A stretch of 64,000 bases of DNA from Lumbricus terrestris. Lineage: Eukaryota; Annelida; Clitellata; Crassiclitellata; Lumbricidae. The stretch covers positions 16,802,649-16,866,648 of the forward strand of contig OX457052.1 of the NCBI GenBank assembly GCA_949752735.1, in the 5' to 3' direction. Every line of letters starts with the position of its first letter. Positions within the stretch are counted from its first letter, which is position 1. Below, one piece after another: positions 37,901-47,579 of the stretch. Under the pieces are notes generated by a model. The model did not search any database. It was given only the letters and a program-made list of their open reading frames with translations, and had not been told where the DNA came from. The translations under genes and the position numbers were made by a program.

Positions 37901-39612
37901 TTGGCCCAAAAAAGGTGATTTTTTCTGGTGGCAGCATGTACTCACCTCAAAAGTTCAGAGTACAGCACTGCTTTCAATCCCGATTATAGGTGGAATTGAT
38001 TCGGCGAGATTACACAGCCAACGGCGGCTGGGAGACGTTTCTGTCGTACGAGGATCCCGAACAGGATATCCTCGTTGGTCTGCTGCGTCTGAGGAAGTGT
38101 TCAAGCGATACGCACAGACAGGAACTGAAGGGCGGATGTTCCATTGTGCGGGAACTGCACGTCTACGGAAGTGTCGTGCCAGTTCGTGCTCGTGACCCAA
38201 CAAAGTTCCAGCACCAGGTCTTTAGATCCATTCTTCGTTCGATTAAGTCAGCCTCATTAATGTTTAGGTAGTTAATCTTAATCGGAAAGTGCAAAGTGTG
38301 GCTAGCGGTAAATTACACTTCCATCCAGTGGCATAGCCAGGAATTTTTGATGGGGGGTGGAATTTTGGGGGTTTTATGGCCTTTCTGATACCAACCCAAC
38401 AGTATTACAGCAAATAAAAAGGGAATAAAGTAAGAAAAACAATTGTTACTACAACCAATTGTTTTGTTTTTATTATTTAAGTGGATAAATAACCTTTAAA
38501 AATACTTTTTTCCTAGGCCAATGGGGGGTTTTAACCCCCGAACCCCCTTATCTCGCCACTGCTTCCATCATGAATTAAATATGTCTTGTTAGACACTAGT
38601 GGACAAGAGATTAATTCACAACGTATGTATGTACTAGATACTTGATGTAGTACCTTTTAAGTATCTTGCAAAAGCTCTGCACACATGGTTAATGGCTACT
38701 TGATGAATCTAAACAAGTACATTTTAAGAGTCTGAAAATGTTTGCTGCACAGGGCTGAGTGCAAAAGCATGTAGTTATTGTAGTATGCATGCTTACTAGT
38801 ATGTTTCAATGTGAAAATTGTGCATATGCATTTGAGAGTTGGATTCGTTTAAGAACCTTAGGGGGTCTAAACCGGCTTGTTCAGCATTAGAACAGACTGC
38901 AACTGGATAGAGCAGAGTCAGAAGGAACACCATTTCTGTAAAATGAAACATTTTCCTTGTGAATTTATCCTGTAGCTTTAAAGAACTAGGGTAGAAACAC
39001 ACGATTTTTGGTTACTTTTTTATCTTGGTTAATGGTGCTGATTCTTCCGATAATATGTACTATGCCGTTTTCTGTTTTAGGGATTTGGAATGTTGTTAAT
39101 GGAAGAGGCCGAGAGAATTTCCTGCGAAGAACATGGTTCATTGAAGATTGCAGTAATCTCTGGTAAGAATACAATTACTGCAATTTACTTTTTTATTGTG
39201 ATCTGATGTTACTAAAGACCGACTTCAACAAGTGAAATCACTGCAAACAATAGACTTCAAAGGCTGCAAGACTAATGATTTCGCAGCCACAAACACCAAA
39301 GCGCATACATGCATAATCATATTGTTGGTACAGTATAAATTTAATGCACTGCTATCATAATCCAAAAATCTATTAGCAACATATCTAGCCCATTATTCTG
39401 TGTTGCAGCAGAAAGTATTATTGTGACAGTCAAGTAATGTTGCATGTTGTATGTAGAAAGATTAGTAGCTAAAGTTTCTGAATCAAGTATCTGTTGCAAG
39501 AGGTAAATTTGTACATTTTGCAGGTGTTGGGACAAGGAACTACTATCGAAAGCTTGGCTATGAATTGGAAGGTCCATACATGACGAAAGTACTGAGCCAG
39601 AAGGAGCGCTAG
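25376..39612 (+). CDS. ELP3: Elongator complex protein 3 (ELP3)
   Basis: Seventeen exons, all in phase: 25376-25397, 25837-25942, 26479-26569, 28765-28812, 29153-29223, 29705-29768, 30111-30179, 31135-31289, 31701-31781, 32740-32820, 33448-33574, 34377-34449, 35354-35474, 36757-36913, 37990-38217, 39081-39162 and 39524-39612. They encode 554 residues; human ELP3 has 547. ELP3 is the catalytic subunit of Elongator, which begins cm5U-type modification of the wobble uridine of tRNAs. The radical-SAM domain has its Fe-S cysteines at residues 102, 112 and 115 ([17 protein letters not shown]). Further family blocks are [50 protein letters not shown] and [18 protein letters not shown]. The C-terminal acetyltransferase-like domain has [16 protein letters not shown] (from residue 496) and [14 protein letters not shown] plus-strand ATTAAA lies at 39795-39800. 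Confidence 0.98.
26887..28114 (+). mobile_element. Mariner/Tc1-superfamily element, inactive
   Basis: It is 1228 bp, flanked by TA on both sides. The terminal inverted repeats are about 205 bp (26887-27092 and 27911-28114), starting CCGGGTGGCGCATAAAAAAC. Between them a transposase remnant shows the second catalytic Asp in FQQDRASSH and the third in [13 protein letters not shown], followed after a frame break by the C-terminal end ([19 protein letters not shown]) near 27515-27703. The N-terminal DNA-binding part is missing. It lies in ELP3 intron 3, sense orientation. Confidence 0.9.
29935..29986 (+). other. Candidate alternative ELP3 exon repeating the Fe-S motif
   Basis: The 24 bases from the acceptor TAG of exon 6 (29702-29725) recur exactly at 29932-29955. 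The copy reads from an AG into one base plus 17 codons, [17 protein letters not shown], and ends at a GTAAGA donor. Its phases (one base in, zero out) equal those of exon 6 (29705-29768), so it could replace exon 6 without a frameshift. After YCPGGPD the residues differ from exon 6. The acceptor has a TA repeat instead of a pyrimidine tract, so use is uncertain. Confidence 0.4.
30167..30252 (+). repeat. Tandem duplication of an ELP3 exon/intron border
   Basis: The segment CATAGAGTCGAACAG/GTATTTGAAAAC...GACGAGCTT at the 3' end of exon 7 (about 30167-30202) is repeated at about 30215-30250. In the second copy the donor reads AAGTATTTG instead of AGGTATTTG. Confidence 0.85.
30490..30770 (+). mobile_element. 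SINE-like sequence in ELP3 intron
   Basis: A box B-like GTGTTCAAACCCC at 30548-30560 follows a weak tRNA-like head. The body has no long reading frame of its own; the 89-codon frame through it resembles no protein. It is provisional as a mobile element. Confidence 0.35.
32440..32600 (+). mobile_element. SINE-like sequence in ELP3 intron
   Basis: It has a box B-like ACAGGTTTGATCCTTGCC at about 32489-32506 and the downstream phrase GAGCAAGTCCTTTGCTCACAAT, which recalls GGGCAAGTCCTTCACTTGCAAT in the SINE copies at 42250 and 50043. Confidence 0.45.
33585..33628. repeat. Perfect 44-bp palindrome next to an ELP3 donor site
   Basis: The arm GATTTGTATCGTACAG (33585-33600) is followed by a TA core and the exact complement CTGTACGATACAAATC (33613-33628). 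It begins 10 bases after the GTAAGT donor of ELP3 exon 11 (33575). A TA-rich stretch follows to 33660. Confidence 0.95.
34597..35160 (-). mobile_element. LINE 3' fragment split by a hAT miniature element
   Basis: On the minus strand 35106-34900 encodes the end of a LINE reverse-transcriptase protein ([20 protein letters not shown], then [14 protein letters not shown]). The family tail (CTTGAAGAGACGCTATATAAC, then ATT repeats) lies at 34692-34597. The hAT element at 34693-34898 separates the two parts. Confidence 0.85.
34693..34898 (-). mobile_element. 206-bp hAT-type miniature element, copy 1
   Basis: Ends CAGGGCTGTTTTTAAGG and TTAAAAAAAGCACTG are inverted repeats. The 8-bp target duplication ATGGAACA lies at 34685-34692 and 34899-34906. 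The interior repeats the phrases TAGAACTGCAC and GTGCAGTT. It is the same length as, and the reverse of, the copy at 51108-51313. Confidence 0.93.
35640..36240 (+). repeat. Diverged copy of the CCCGGCATTGCCCGGG repeat
   Basis: It opens with CACCCAGCGTTGCCCAGGAA and AAATTTAGGGTTTTC at 35655-35690, with a second partial opening at 35705-35735 (GGGTACCCAGTGTCGACCGC), and ends near CCATACAAACAAACATATGG. No coding capacity is evident. It lies in ELP3 intron 13. Confidence 0.5.
37586..37970. mobile_element. 385-bp hAT-type miniature element beside ELP3 exon 15
   Basis: Terminal inverted repeats CAGGACTGTACTC and GAGTACAGCACTG, with the exact 8-bp duplication CTTTCAAT at 37578-37585 and 37971-37978. 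The right duplication and 11 further bases are all that separate it from the exon at 37990, so it now lies directly upstream of that exon's acceptor. Confidence 0.9.
38326..38561. mobile_element. 236-bp hAT-type miniature element
   Basis: Ends CAGTGGCATAGCCAGGAATT and CTCGCCACTG, with exact 8-bp duplication CTTCCATC at 38318-38325 and 38562-38569. CAGTGGCGTAGCCAG-type ends are common for hAT elements. The interior is G-rich at one end and C-rich at the other. It is in ELP3 intron 15. Confidence 0.92.
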
Positions 39613-39791
39613 AGAATGAACCGCATGTTCAGCACGTGGAATATTGAATCGGCAAAATCCTACTTTAAAAAGATGATGGGCAATCAAGAAGTGGAGATCT
39701 GAGAACAGAAAATGTACATATTAATGCATCAGGTTTAAGCTAATATGTGATGCAGTTATCTCAAAGTAAAAAGATTTGAAATAGCGTAAAA

Positions 39792-39800
39792 TTTATTAAA
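39792..39800. terminator. Overlapping poly(A) signals of convergent genes
   Basis: The nine bases TTTATTAAA contain ATTAAA on the plus strand (39795-39800, 183 bases after the ELP3 stop) and AATAAA on the minus strand (39797-39792, 193 bases after the stop in the distal last exon of the claudin-like gene). Confidence 0.6.
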
Positions 39801-39989
39801 ATCCCTGAAAGTCTGTGATCATGCTAAATTTTTTTGCCATCTATGTCAAAGTTCTTCTCCACTATTGACTCTTGGAATTGATGTAAAAGTATGGCGAAAA
39901 ACTCTACCATAAAATGCAGTCTGTAACCACACCCGTACGACACAAGGTCGGTGTTTGTATAAAAAATGTCGTTCGACCGTGTTTTGCGT

Positions 39990-42900
39990 CTATATTCTGC
40001 CCAGCATCATATCTTCTGAATACCGAGGGTCCTTCGGTCCTTTGAAATGGAGAGTTTTCGCGACGGCCGCTAGAAAACAGAACATGCAGCAGACGCCAAG
40101 CAGGATGCAGACCGCGAAATCCATCCAGAAGGAGTAACCGAAATGGTTCTTGTACGGCATCGGCATGTAGTTACGTAACGGTGCGTTGCTGGCGAAGATC
40201 GCTATGCCAACGATGTTTAGGAGCGCTGAAATCGAACACAGAATTGCAGTTAAGATCACAATTATCTACTGAACAGAAATCTTGAAGTTGTTGATTAGTT
40301 GTCGATTAACGACACTGTGATATAGTAAAGTTGATGAGAGTCACCCACATCCTTTCTTCAGGCTTGGTTGGAACAGGCATGGTGAGAATTGCCAGGGGTT
40401 GTGGACCCCTATACTTTCTTAGGATGCCATAGTTAGGTCTTCGATGCACACCCCAAAACTACATAGATCAAGCTTTGACCCCAGTTTTTTCCTACAGTTC
40501 TCATATGATGGGTGATTTTGTTAAGCCAAATTTAATTTGTATGTTCTCGGCCTCATTTTCATCAGATCATAATATTTTTGCTTTACTGTTCAGAGGTTCC
40601 ACTGCAAATTTTCTTCCATTGTACTTGCATGGGGAAATTTTATACTACCATATAAGAAGTGGATTATGAGAATGGACACTGCTATATATAGTATGAGTAA
40701 TGGCATAGTTTACGAGAGGTATGACCTTTATGAAGCATGTAAAATGCTGAATACTAACGTCTGCTTGCATACGTACATGAAAATGTTTTTAATGCTCTGC
40801 CGTGTTGCATAGGTTACCTACGGTAAAATATCAAATGCGCTACAGTTTCATCATAATGGTGCCTTGGGAAATTCTATGAAGTACCTTGTTATGGTGGGTG
40901 ATTTTGTTAAGCCAAATTGAGTTTGTATGTTCTTGGCCTCATTTTCATCAGATCATAATATTTTTGCTTTGCTGTCAAGAGGTTCCACTGTAAATTTTCT
41001 TCCATTGTACTTGCATGGGGACATTTTATACTACCATAAAGGAAGTGGATTATTAAACACTATATTTCAAAATATTTATTGTCATCTTGCCATCATTAAG
41101 TGACAACGTCCACAGGCAAGTTTCAACATAAATTTTCAGAATTTTTGCAACACAACAGAAAGATGTCGGAATTTTGGCTCGCATAAACAACGTGTGTTCA
41201 AGTGTTCAAAATTTGCAGGAGGCCTAGGCACATTTCTTTCCGAAGTCTTGCTATTTAGCATGTACTGCAGACACTGCGAGTCAGGTAAAAGTAGAAACTA
41301 TTTGATTCTACTGCTGGTCCAGCAGTGGAAGTGAGCATGGACATGGACATCATAGTGTCCTCGGCATAGCGTGGGTCCTTGGGCCCACAGACGTGCAGGG
41401 TCTTGAACACGGCGGCCAGGAAGCAGATGAAGCAGCACATGGCAAAGACGATACAGGCTGCAAAATCCAGCCAGAATGAATAACCAAACTGGTTTTTCTG
41501 TGGCATTGGCATGTAATCGTGCAGCGGTGCATTGCTGTGAAATATTGCCATTCCAACCGTGTTCAAATGTGCTGTAAAAATGCAGGGACACAGGTTCAGG
41601 TTATAGCGTTTGCAAGATAAGCCAACTCTGCAATACGGTTTAAAATTGAAACTGATAGTGAAGTACACTACACTGTTGTGATGCCCTGTAGTCCATGTGA
41701 AGCAATGTATTGCCAGGCAGTCAATGCATGGCAGTATACCATGCCATATACCACAAAATTAAGGAGGTCTGTATTGGTAAAACACAACTGCTGGTATAAG
41801 GGAAAACTAGGGCCACATCAAAATAAGGTCTACAGTAGTAAAGTAAGGTTATCAGTTCTGTGTAAGCCAACACTAAAGAGCATACATATAGCAATTTTAA
41901 GATCTGTATCAGTAAAGGAAAGTAAAATGACTGCGAGTGTAAACTATACACATTACACTCGCAGCTTACGGCTGTGAAATATTTGCTGCTATACAGTTTC
42001 TCAGTGGCAGTGTCTTTGTGTTGGTAATCTGTGACATCTGTGAATGTTGAGCTGCACAAGTGAACACAGCAATCTGGATGACCAGTTGTTAGCATGTTCG
42101 CATGACCTCAAGCAAGAAATCTTTAATTTTCCTTGGCGCATTATCACACTTTTTCTAGGCATTTTCTTTGGCAGTGGAAATACAACACCAGAATTAGAAA
42201 CCTTTCTGATAAGTTGCGAGAATCTGCAGAGCTCTGCAACACTATAGTTTGTTTGTTTGCGCACTTGTTATATAGCGCCTCTTCCAGCCCTCGGCCGCTA
42301 CTCATAGGTGCTCCCGACTACAGAGCGGACACTGCATCGGAGTTTCACGCCGAAGCGCTGAGCAATTGCGAGTGAAGGACTTGCCCAAGGTCCCTACGTG
42401 GCGAGGTGGATTCAAACCTCGAACCTTCCGGCTTCAAGGCAACGACGCCACCACCGCGCCCCATTTATAGTATTATCTGTGCAGACAAAATAAGAATATG
42501 GCTAAAAAAATCCGAAATGCACTCACTCGATACTATGAGGAAAGCGAGTGTAGTGTAGAGCAAGACTATCGACGTAACATCTTTTCTCTTTGTACTTTCT
42601 GTCGTGTACTGGTACTTGCACGTCCAACATGTGCAGACAAGCAGCATTATGCAGCATATGATGGTCATTGGAATGTTCACAATGAACACTGTTCTTGCAG
42701 TGTTAAACCATGCTACCAAAAACAAACATTCGATTCTTTTTCATTGCAACCAGAGTACACAAAATGACAATAAATGTAAAGAATTAGAACATATTGGCTA
42801 CAAAGGGAGGCTGCTAGGGAGGGTCACCCACATTGCATACATTTAATAAAACCCGACTGAAATTATTTAGACTTGGATGTAAAATGGTTACGTGTGTTTA

Positions 42901-44204
42901 ACCTTGTGTAACTGAATACGAAATTACACTAGACAGAATTTTGCCTGTGGCAGATATAACCGGACATGTAAAACATTTATTATTAGGGTGATACATACTT
43001 AACTTGTCAATTTTGATGAACACTAAAACTACGATTAGCATTTAATTTTAATAAAGGATACTTACTTAATACTTAAAATTTCACACCAAGCAAAAGTTAA
43101 ACTGCAAAAATTCCAGTGGCATAACACTTAATGCTCTGCAATTAAGCAGTGATTTAATTATTCATAATAAAATATACCTCCTGAAATGGCTCAAGCTTTC
43201 CGTAATTGCACCATCAAGACACAACACCAGCTAAATCTATCAAACAGACCTATAGTAAATGATTACTGACAATTCTCAAGTCATTACTGCCTCATTTAGT
43301 TCTCAAAACCCACTTGGCATAAGTCATTTCTTCACTTCATGATTGTCAGATATTTTTCATTGAATAAAACATCTCCATTTATTGACCTCTCAACATAATC
43401 AATTAATAAAGGTTTGCAAGAATATAATACACGTATAGATGTTTAATTGTTTATTTAATAGCCAGTAGGTCACCAAAAATGGTTTTGTAGGCTCTGCCAC
43501 AGCCTGGTTCAGCTGGCCTACCTCCATGTTAATTTGTGTCAACTACATTAGTACAGTAACTGTTAATCTTATACATGTTACCTGCCAAAATAGCAATTGC
43601 ATAAACCAAAAAGTCTATTTCATAGGCAGATCATTTTAAACATCTTCAATAGTAACTTGTCAACTAACGGAACCAGTGCCTAAAGTGTGGAAAAATAAGT
43701 GCCTGGACAGTGGTCACCCATTACCTCTGCAAAAGAAGTGCCTGGATGCCCCTTACCTTTCTAGTCTGTGCTCGCCAATAAGTGGCTGGATGGCATTCAG
43801 ATTTTAAAACAAGTGCATCGGACGCCGTCCATGACCATCCAGGAACACTTTAAGCCCTGAACGGAACAAATGACCCTAATTGCCACATCTTAAATAATTG
43901 ATAAATTCGCACCTGGCATGAGCCAATCCTTGATTTCACGAAAGCGTTCGTCAATCATGATCATCTCGTTGAATGTCCACACGTAGCAGGAGTTGTACAC
44001 GATGTCCCGATCCCCTCCGGGACAGTACGGGAAGTGACAGTTGCTGAAGCAAGCCTCATGCCAACCGAGTCTCACGAAGGGGCTGTTGCCGTCGGATACC
44101 AACCAGTTGCTCGTGGCAAATGCAATGATGTGCAGCAGGAAAGCAATGAGGCAGAGGATGAATGTTCCGAAAATCAGCCAGCTGTGAAGATGCTGCACAG
44201 CCAT
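39990..44204 (-). CDS. Claudin/PMP22-like four-pass membrane protein, two alternative last exons
   Basis: Exons 44204-43913 and 42712-42527 can splice in the same phase to a proximal last exon (41571-41255, 264 residues in total) or a distal one (40225-39990, 237 residues). TM1 is WLIFGTFILCLIAFLLHIIA (residues 9-28). The first outer loop has NWLV, then GWHEACF and further cysteines, matching the W-GLW-C-C pattern of claudin/PMP22 relatives. TM2 is VFIVNIPMTIICCIMLLVCT, TM3 IVLLYTTLAFLIVS and on into the last exon, TM4 FWMDFAVCILLGVCCMFCFL (distal) or FWLDFAACIVFAMCCFICFL (proximal). Both versions share PLxxYMPMPxKNxFGYSFW and the tail GPKDPRY(S/A)ED. AATAAA signals follow both ends, at 41080-41075 and 39797-39792. 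Its exact subfamily and role are not determined; members act in cell junctions or as membrane tetraspans. Confidence 0.75.
40380..40510 (+). mobile_element. Short miniature element with GTGAGAATTGCC end
   Basis: It starts CATGGTGAGAATTGCCAGGG and ends TACAGTTCTCATATG, as in the copies at 17798 and 48678. It lies in the last intron of the claudin-like gene. Confidence 0.5.
40507..41055. repeat. Direct repeat between the two terminal exons
   Basis: About 165 bp at 40507-40675 recurs at 40890-41055 with about 90 percent identity by eye (shared blocks GGGTGATTTTGTTAAGCCAA, TTTTCATCAGATCATAATAT, CTTCCATTGTACTTGCATGG). No reading frame is conserved. Confidence 0.85.
42246..42462 (-). mobile_element. 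tRNA-derived SINE (family B)
   Basis: On the minus strand it begins GGGGCGCGGTGGTGGCGTCG and has box B GAGGTTTGAATCCACC. It then has GACCTTGGGCAAGTCCTTCA and ends AGAGGCGCTATATAAC. It matches 50043-50245 base for base over long stretches. It lies in an intron of the claudin-like gene. Confidence 0.85.
43674..43859. mobile_element. 186-bp hAT-type miniature element, family 2 copy 1
   Basis: Ends CAGTGCCTAAAGTG and CACTTTAAGCCCTG are inverted repeats. The 8-bp duplication AACGGAAC is exact at 43666-43673 and 43860-43867. It has the same family interior as 50394-50571 (GAAAAATAAGTGCCTGGAC, GTCTGTGCTCGCCAATAAGT). Confidence 0.93.
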
Positions 44205-45694
44205 TGCACGAACTATCCTCCTCCCACAGCTGGTCAGCTACCGTGACATCATTGACAAGTGATGTGATTGTCAACTATCGTAGTTAGTGTTGCCTGGAAA
44301 GTAAACAACATACAACACTAGATATTGAGTAAACAATATACAACACCAGAGTTTGAGTAAACAACATACAACCCTAGATTTGAGTACGCACACTTCTTAA
44401 ACCTTCGCTGATCACAAGTGAATAGTCGCAGGTTTGAAAGCGACTGCATTTATCCTTTGGCATAATGTAGTGCATTCTTGGATACTTCAGAAATTAAACC
44501 TTAATGCTCTGTAATTAAGCAGCGATTAATTATTCATAATAAAATAAAACTTCTATAATTTCTGATGGTTTGAATGTAGCTAATCTAAACTTGCATTGTT
44601 ATTCTAGGATCCACTGTGCAACATGTTAAGCCTACTTTTTAAAGCACTACAAAGCGGAAAGCAGTACTTTGTCTGTTTATTTACATTCACAAGTTGAAAC
44701 CTGAGTAGGGCCTATGTATTGTGAAGGGGCGCAATTCAAGGTCCATGTTTTAACATTTACTTTGAAAGGCTGAGCCTGCCTCCCATTAATTTGCTACAAC
44801 TCCAAACACCATCGTCTGTAACCGTTTGCCTGACCCATGTTTGGCCTGGCAACAATCCTGACCAAACCTCCTTCGACAATAATTCCTTGAGTGGTATGAC
44901 AGCGTTTGTGAACGAAAACCCTGAGTTTCGGAAACTGAAGAAATCTTGAGAATTCCTGTTACTGCCCCATCTGTCTAGGCCTACTATATGCAAATAATTA
45001 ATTTTTACACAGCAAAAACAGAGTGACGTATTGCTTACGATATTTTTATTAGGCGAAAAGCAATTACTGATGCAAACTGCTTTCTCCACAGACACTTAGT
45101 CTAGTAGCCTACCAACTGTGGCAAACAAAAACATCGGATTCATTCACCTGGAATTTTACCTGTATGACGTCATGCAGCAGAGCCGTGAGGACGCGTTTTT
45201 TAATCAAATTTTTTGCCATCTAGACATGCCACTCGATCAAATAATCGTGTTATAGAGAGTCCTTGCGTAATCTCCAAACTTCTAAAGCGCTACTCGGATG
45301 CTAAGCGCGGGTAACCAGCTTATTCACGAGCTCTGCGCTGAGTCAAAAGGGTTGTCCGTAAGAGTATAGTCCAAGGTGGTCCAGGTCGAGTTTCCATTGG
45401 ATCAGAGGGCAGAACAGATATACTAAGACGGCAGGTGTCATCTAGATCTGAAATTGAAAGGTAGAGGATCATCATTCGGTGACTTCTGCCTCAGTCTTTC
45501 ACAACCTCCGCTGTCATGAGACGCCACTATAGTCTCAAGTTTTCGAATCAGTCACCTTCCAGTTTTATGGGTGAGAAAAATTCTCGTTAAATTCCCGCGG
45601 TTGAACGGCGGCTCCATCATTTGCACTCGATCCCTCTGGCCTCTGCTCCACGGAACTATTTTAACGTGCAGTTCTACGCAAAATGTGCAGTTCT
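44205..45694. other. Spacer upstream of the claudin-like gene
   Basis: This should hold the promoter and 5' UTR of the claudin-like gene. Visible structure: a small 27-30-bp repeat around 44300-44390 (AGTAAACAACATACAAC), a 47-base segment at about 44500 that repeats 43130 (GCTCTGTAATTAAGCAG), and a remnant of the 206-bp hAT element just before 45695. No coding exon is supported. Confidence 0.45.
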
Positions 45695-45849
45695 CAGTGG
45701 CGGCGCTACGCCAGGGCATGGCAGGGCAAATGCCCTGCCAAAAAAGCCTTTGCCCTGGCTGTTGCCCTGGTCGTTGCCCTGCCAGAAATTTTGCCCTGGG
45801 AGAATTTGTTCGGGCATATTGTTTCTTACTGTTCACATCCGTCCGCTCT

Positions 45850-46155
45850 CGGGCAGGGCAAAAGTTCTGGCAGGACAAAATTCTGGCAGGGCAAAAGTTT
45901 CTGAAGAGAAAAAATCTGACAGGGCAATTTTCTGGCAGGGCAAAAGTTCTGGCAGGGCAAAAGTTCTGGCAGGGCAAAATTCTGGCAGGGCAAAAGTTTA
46001 TGAAGAGAAAAAATCTGACAAGGCAATTTTCTGGCAGGGCAAAAGTTCTGGTAGGGCAAAAATTCTGGCAGGGTAAAGACCGTAAAATTATGGCAGGGCA
46101 AAAGTTTTGACAGAGGAAAATTCTGGCAGGGCAAAAATCCTGGTGGGTCAAAAGT
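45850..46155. repeat. 17-18-bp minisatellite GGCAGGGCAAAAGTTCT
   Basis: About sixteen variant copies of GGCAGGGCAAA(A)GTTCT or GGCAGGGCAAAATTCT, with a second-order pattern marked by GAAGAGAAAAAATCTGACA at 45903 and 46001. It lies inside the hAT-type element. The open frames running through it are a by-product of the repeat. Confidence 0.9.
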
Positions 46156-46399
46156 TCTTGTAGGGAAAATTCTGTTGCTGTCTATCCACATTAGGCCTAC
46201 CATATACAACTAACCTAGCTGTCGCTTTCTTGTTTTTCAAATGAAGCGTAAGCATTTGCGTAGACATGCAATGAATAGACCTACAATCCTACATATGTAT
46301 TTACCTGACTCCGTTACTTTATTTGCTGAACCCTTTGCTTTCGAAATGCTACTCGAAAGAGGATTTGCAATGCTTCACTAAGTCACCGAGATTGGTCTA

Positions 46400-47579
46400 C
46401 AGGTTGGGCCATAAAAAGACTAAAGTTTTTTGCCCATAATCTTGGTCAGAGGTAGTAGTTTTTTAAATGAATAGGCCTATTTAGGTTTAATGAAAATTCA
46501 TATTCACACATGATGGCCAGATTTATTTAAAATATTCAAACAGAACAGAAGTTAGCCTATATCACTTTTAGTGAGATGATTCAAAAACGTATTTATTAAG
46601 TAACATCTCAAATAATTGGTGTCAAAGAAACTTGTTACCGACAGAAAATCGTTATTATTATTTTTTTAAAGCAGGTACCAGCATAGCTGCACGTCGCTGT
46701 GGCATAATTTGGCAAGATGACTGTTAAGTTGATAAGAAAATAATTTTTCTGATTAGTAATTTTGGTTTTAAGATAATAAAATCGAAATTTCTATCAAATT
46801 AAAATGCCCAAGGTGTCGATGGCAGGCAAAATTTGTATTCATTCACTTCCTGATCAAGGTCTTGGGAGATAAAGCTATAATCACCGCTTAATCTGATGAA
46901 CAGTGATTGCACAGAAATGAAGAGCTAAATAATTTATTGAAATAGAGAGTTAAGAAATGTGCCGTTTATGAAAGAAGATCGATTCAACGTCAATATTACT
47001 GTAGGCCTACTGTTTATATTGAGAAGAACCAATGGTTCCAAATATCCGGATTTGAACCCGATGATTTTATCAACAGTGGGGAGCTATTTCTCGAGAAATA
47101 TCTCAATCTGCAGCCAAAACCATATTTCCTACATCATGGCCAAAACCAAGAACGATAAGAGACTGAAAATTGGTGGTCACATTGGGACGATTTACCTCTG
47201 GCACACAACACGAAGTCCAAATTGTGCAAAAGACTCAAAACAGGTGTGGGCACTGGGCATTGTTGGAGGACACATTGAACACAAGATGTGGTGTACTATC
47301 ACGTTCATTTCATAACAGTAATATTACTACTTGAGATGAGACTTATAAAAAAAGTTTGTTGCTACTTTTTGTTGCATTATGTTTTTGAACCGTCAAAGAG
47401 TCGGTTGTCTCACTAAAAGTGATATAACTCTTGTTCTGTTTGAAAAATTGCGGTGAAATCTGGCCACTCTGCGTAAATAGTTATGAATTGTCTGTAAACT
47501 TGTGAAATTTGATTATTTTTTTAACTTCTGGCTAGAATATTGGCAAAAACCTTAGGGGGTCTTTTTATGACCCATCCTG
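46400..47579. mobile_element. Mariner-like element without transposase
   Basis: It is flanked by TA on both sides. Ends CAGGTTGGGCCATAAAAAGA and TCTTTTTATGACCCATCCTG. Subterminal blocks are inverted over about 240 bp (for example ATATCACTTTTAGTGAG at 46560 and CTCACTAAAAGTGATAT at 47410). The centre (about 46950-47315) is open in one frame but not recognisable. Confidence 0.85.

Noticed and set aside
45552..46151. A repeat protein or CRISPR-like array at 45.85-46.15 kb
   Set aside because: The units are contiguous variants without unique spacers, inside a transposon with an 8-bp duplication.
46959..47315. 118-residue frame in the nested mariner-like element as a transposase
   Set aside because: No DDE/D motif or helix-turn-helix could be seen, although a short NPMIL phrase superficially recalls one.
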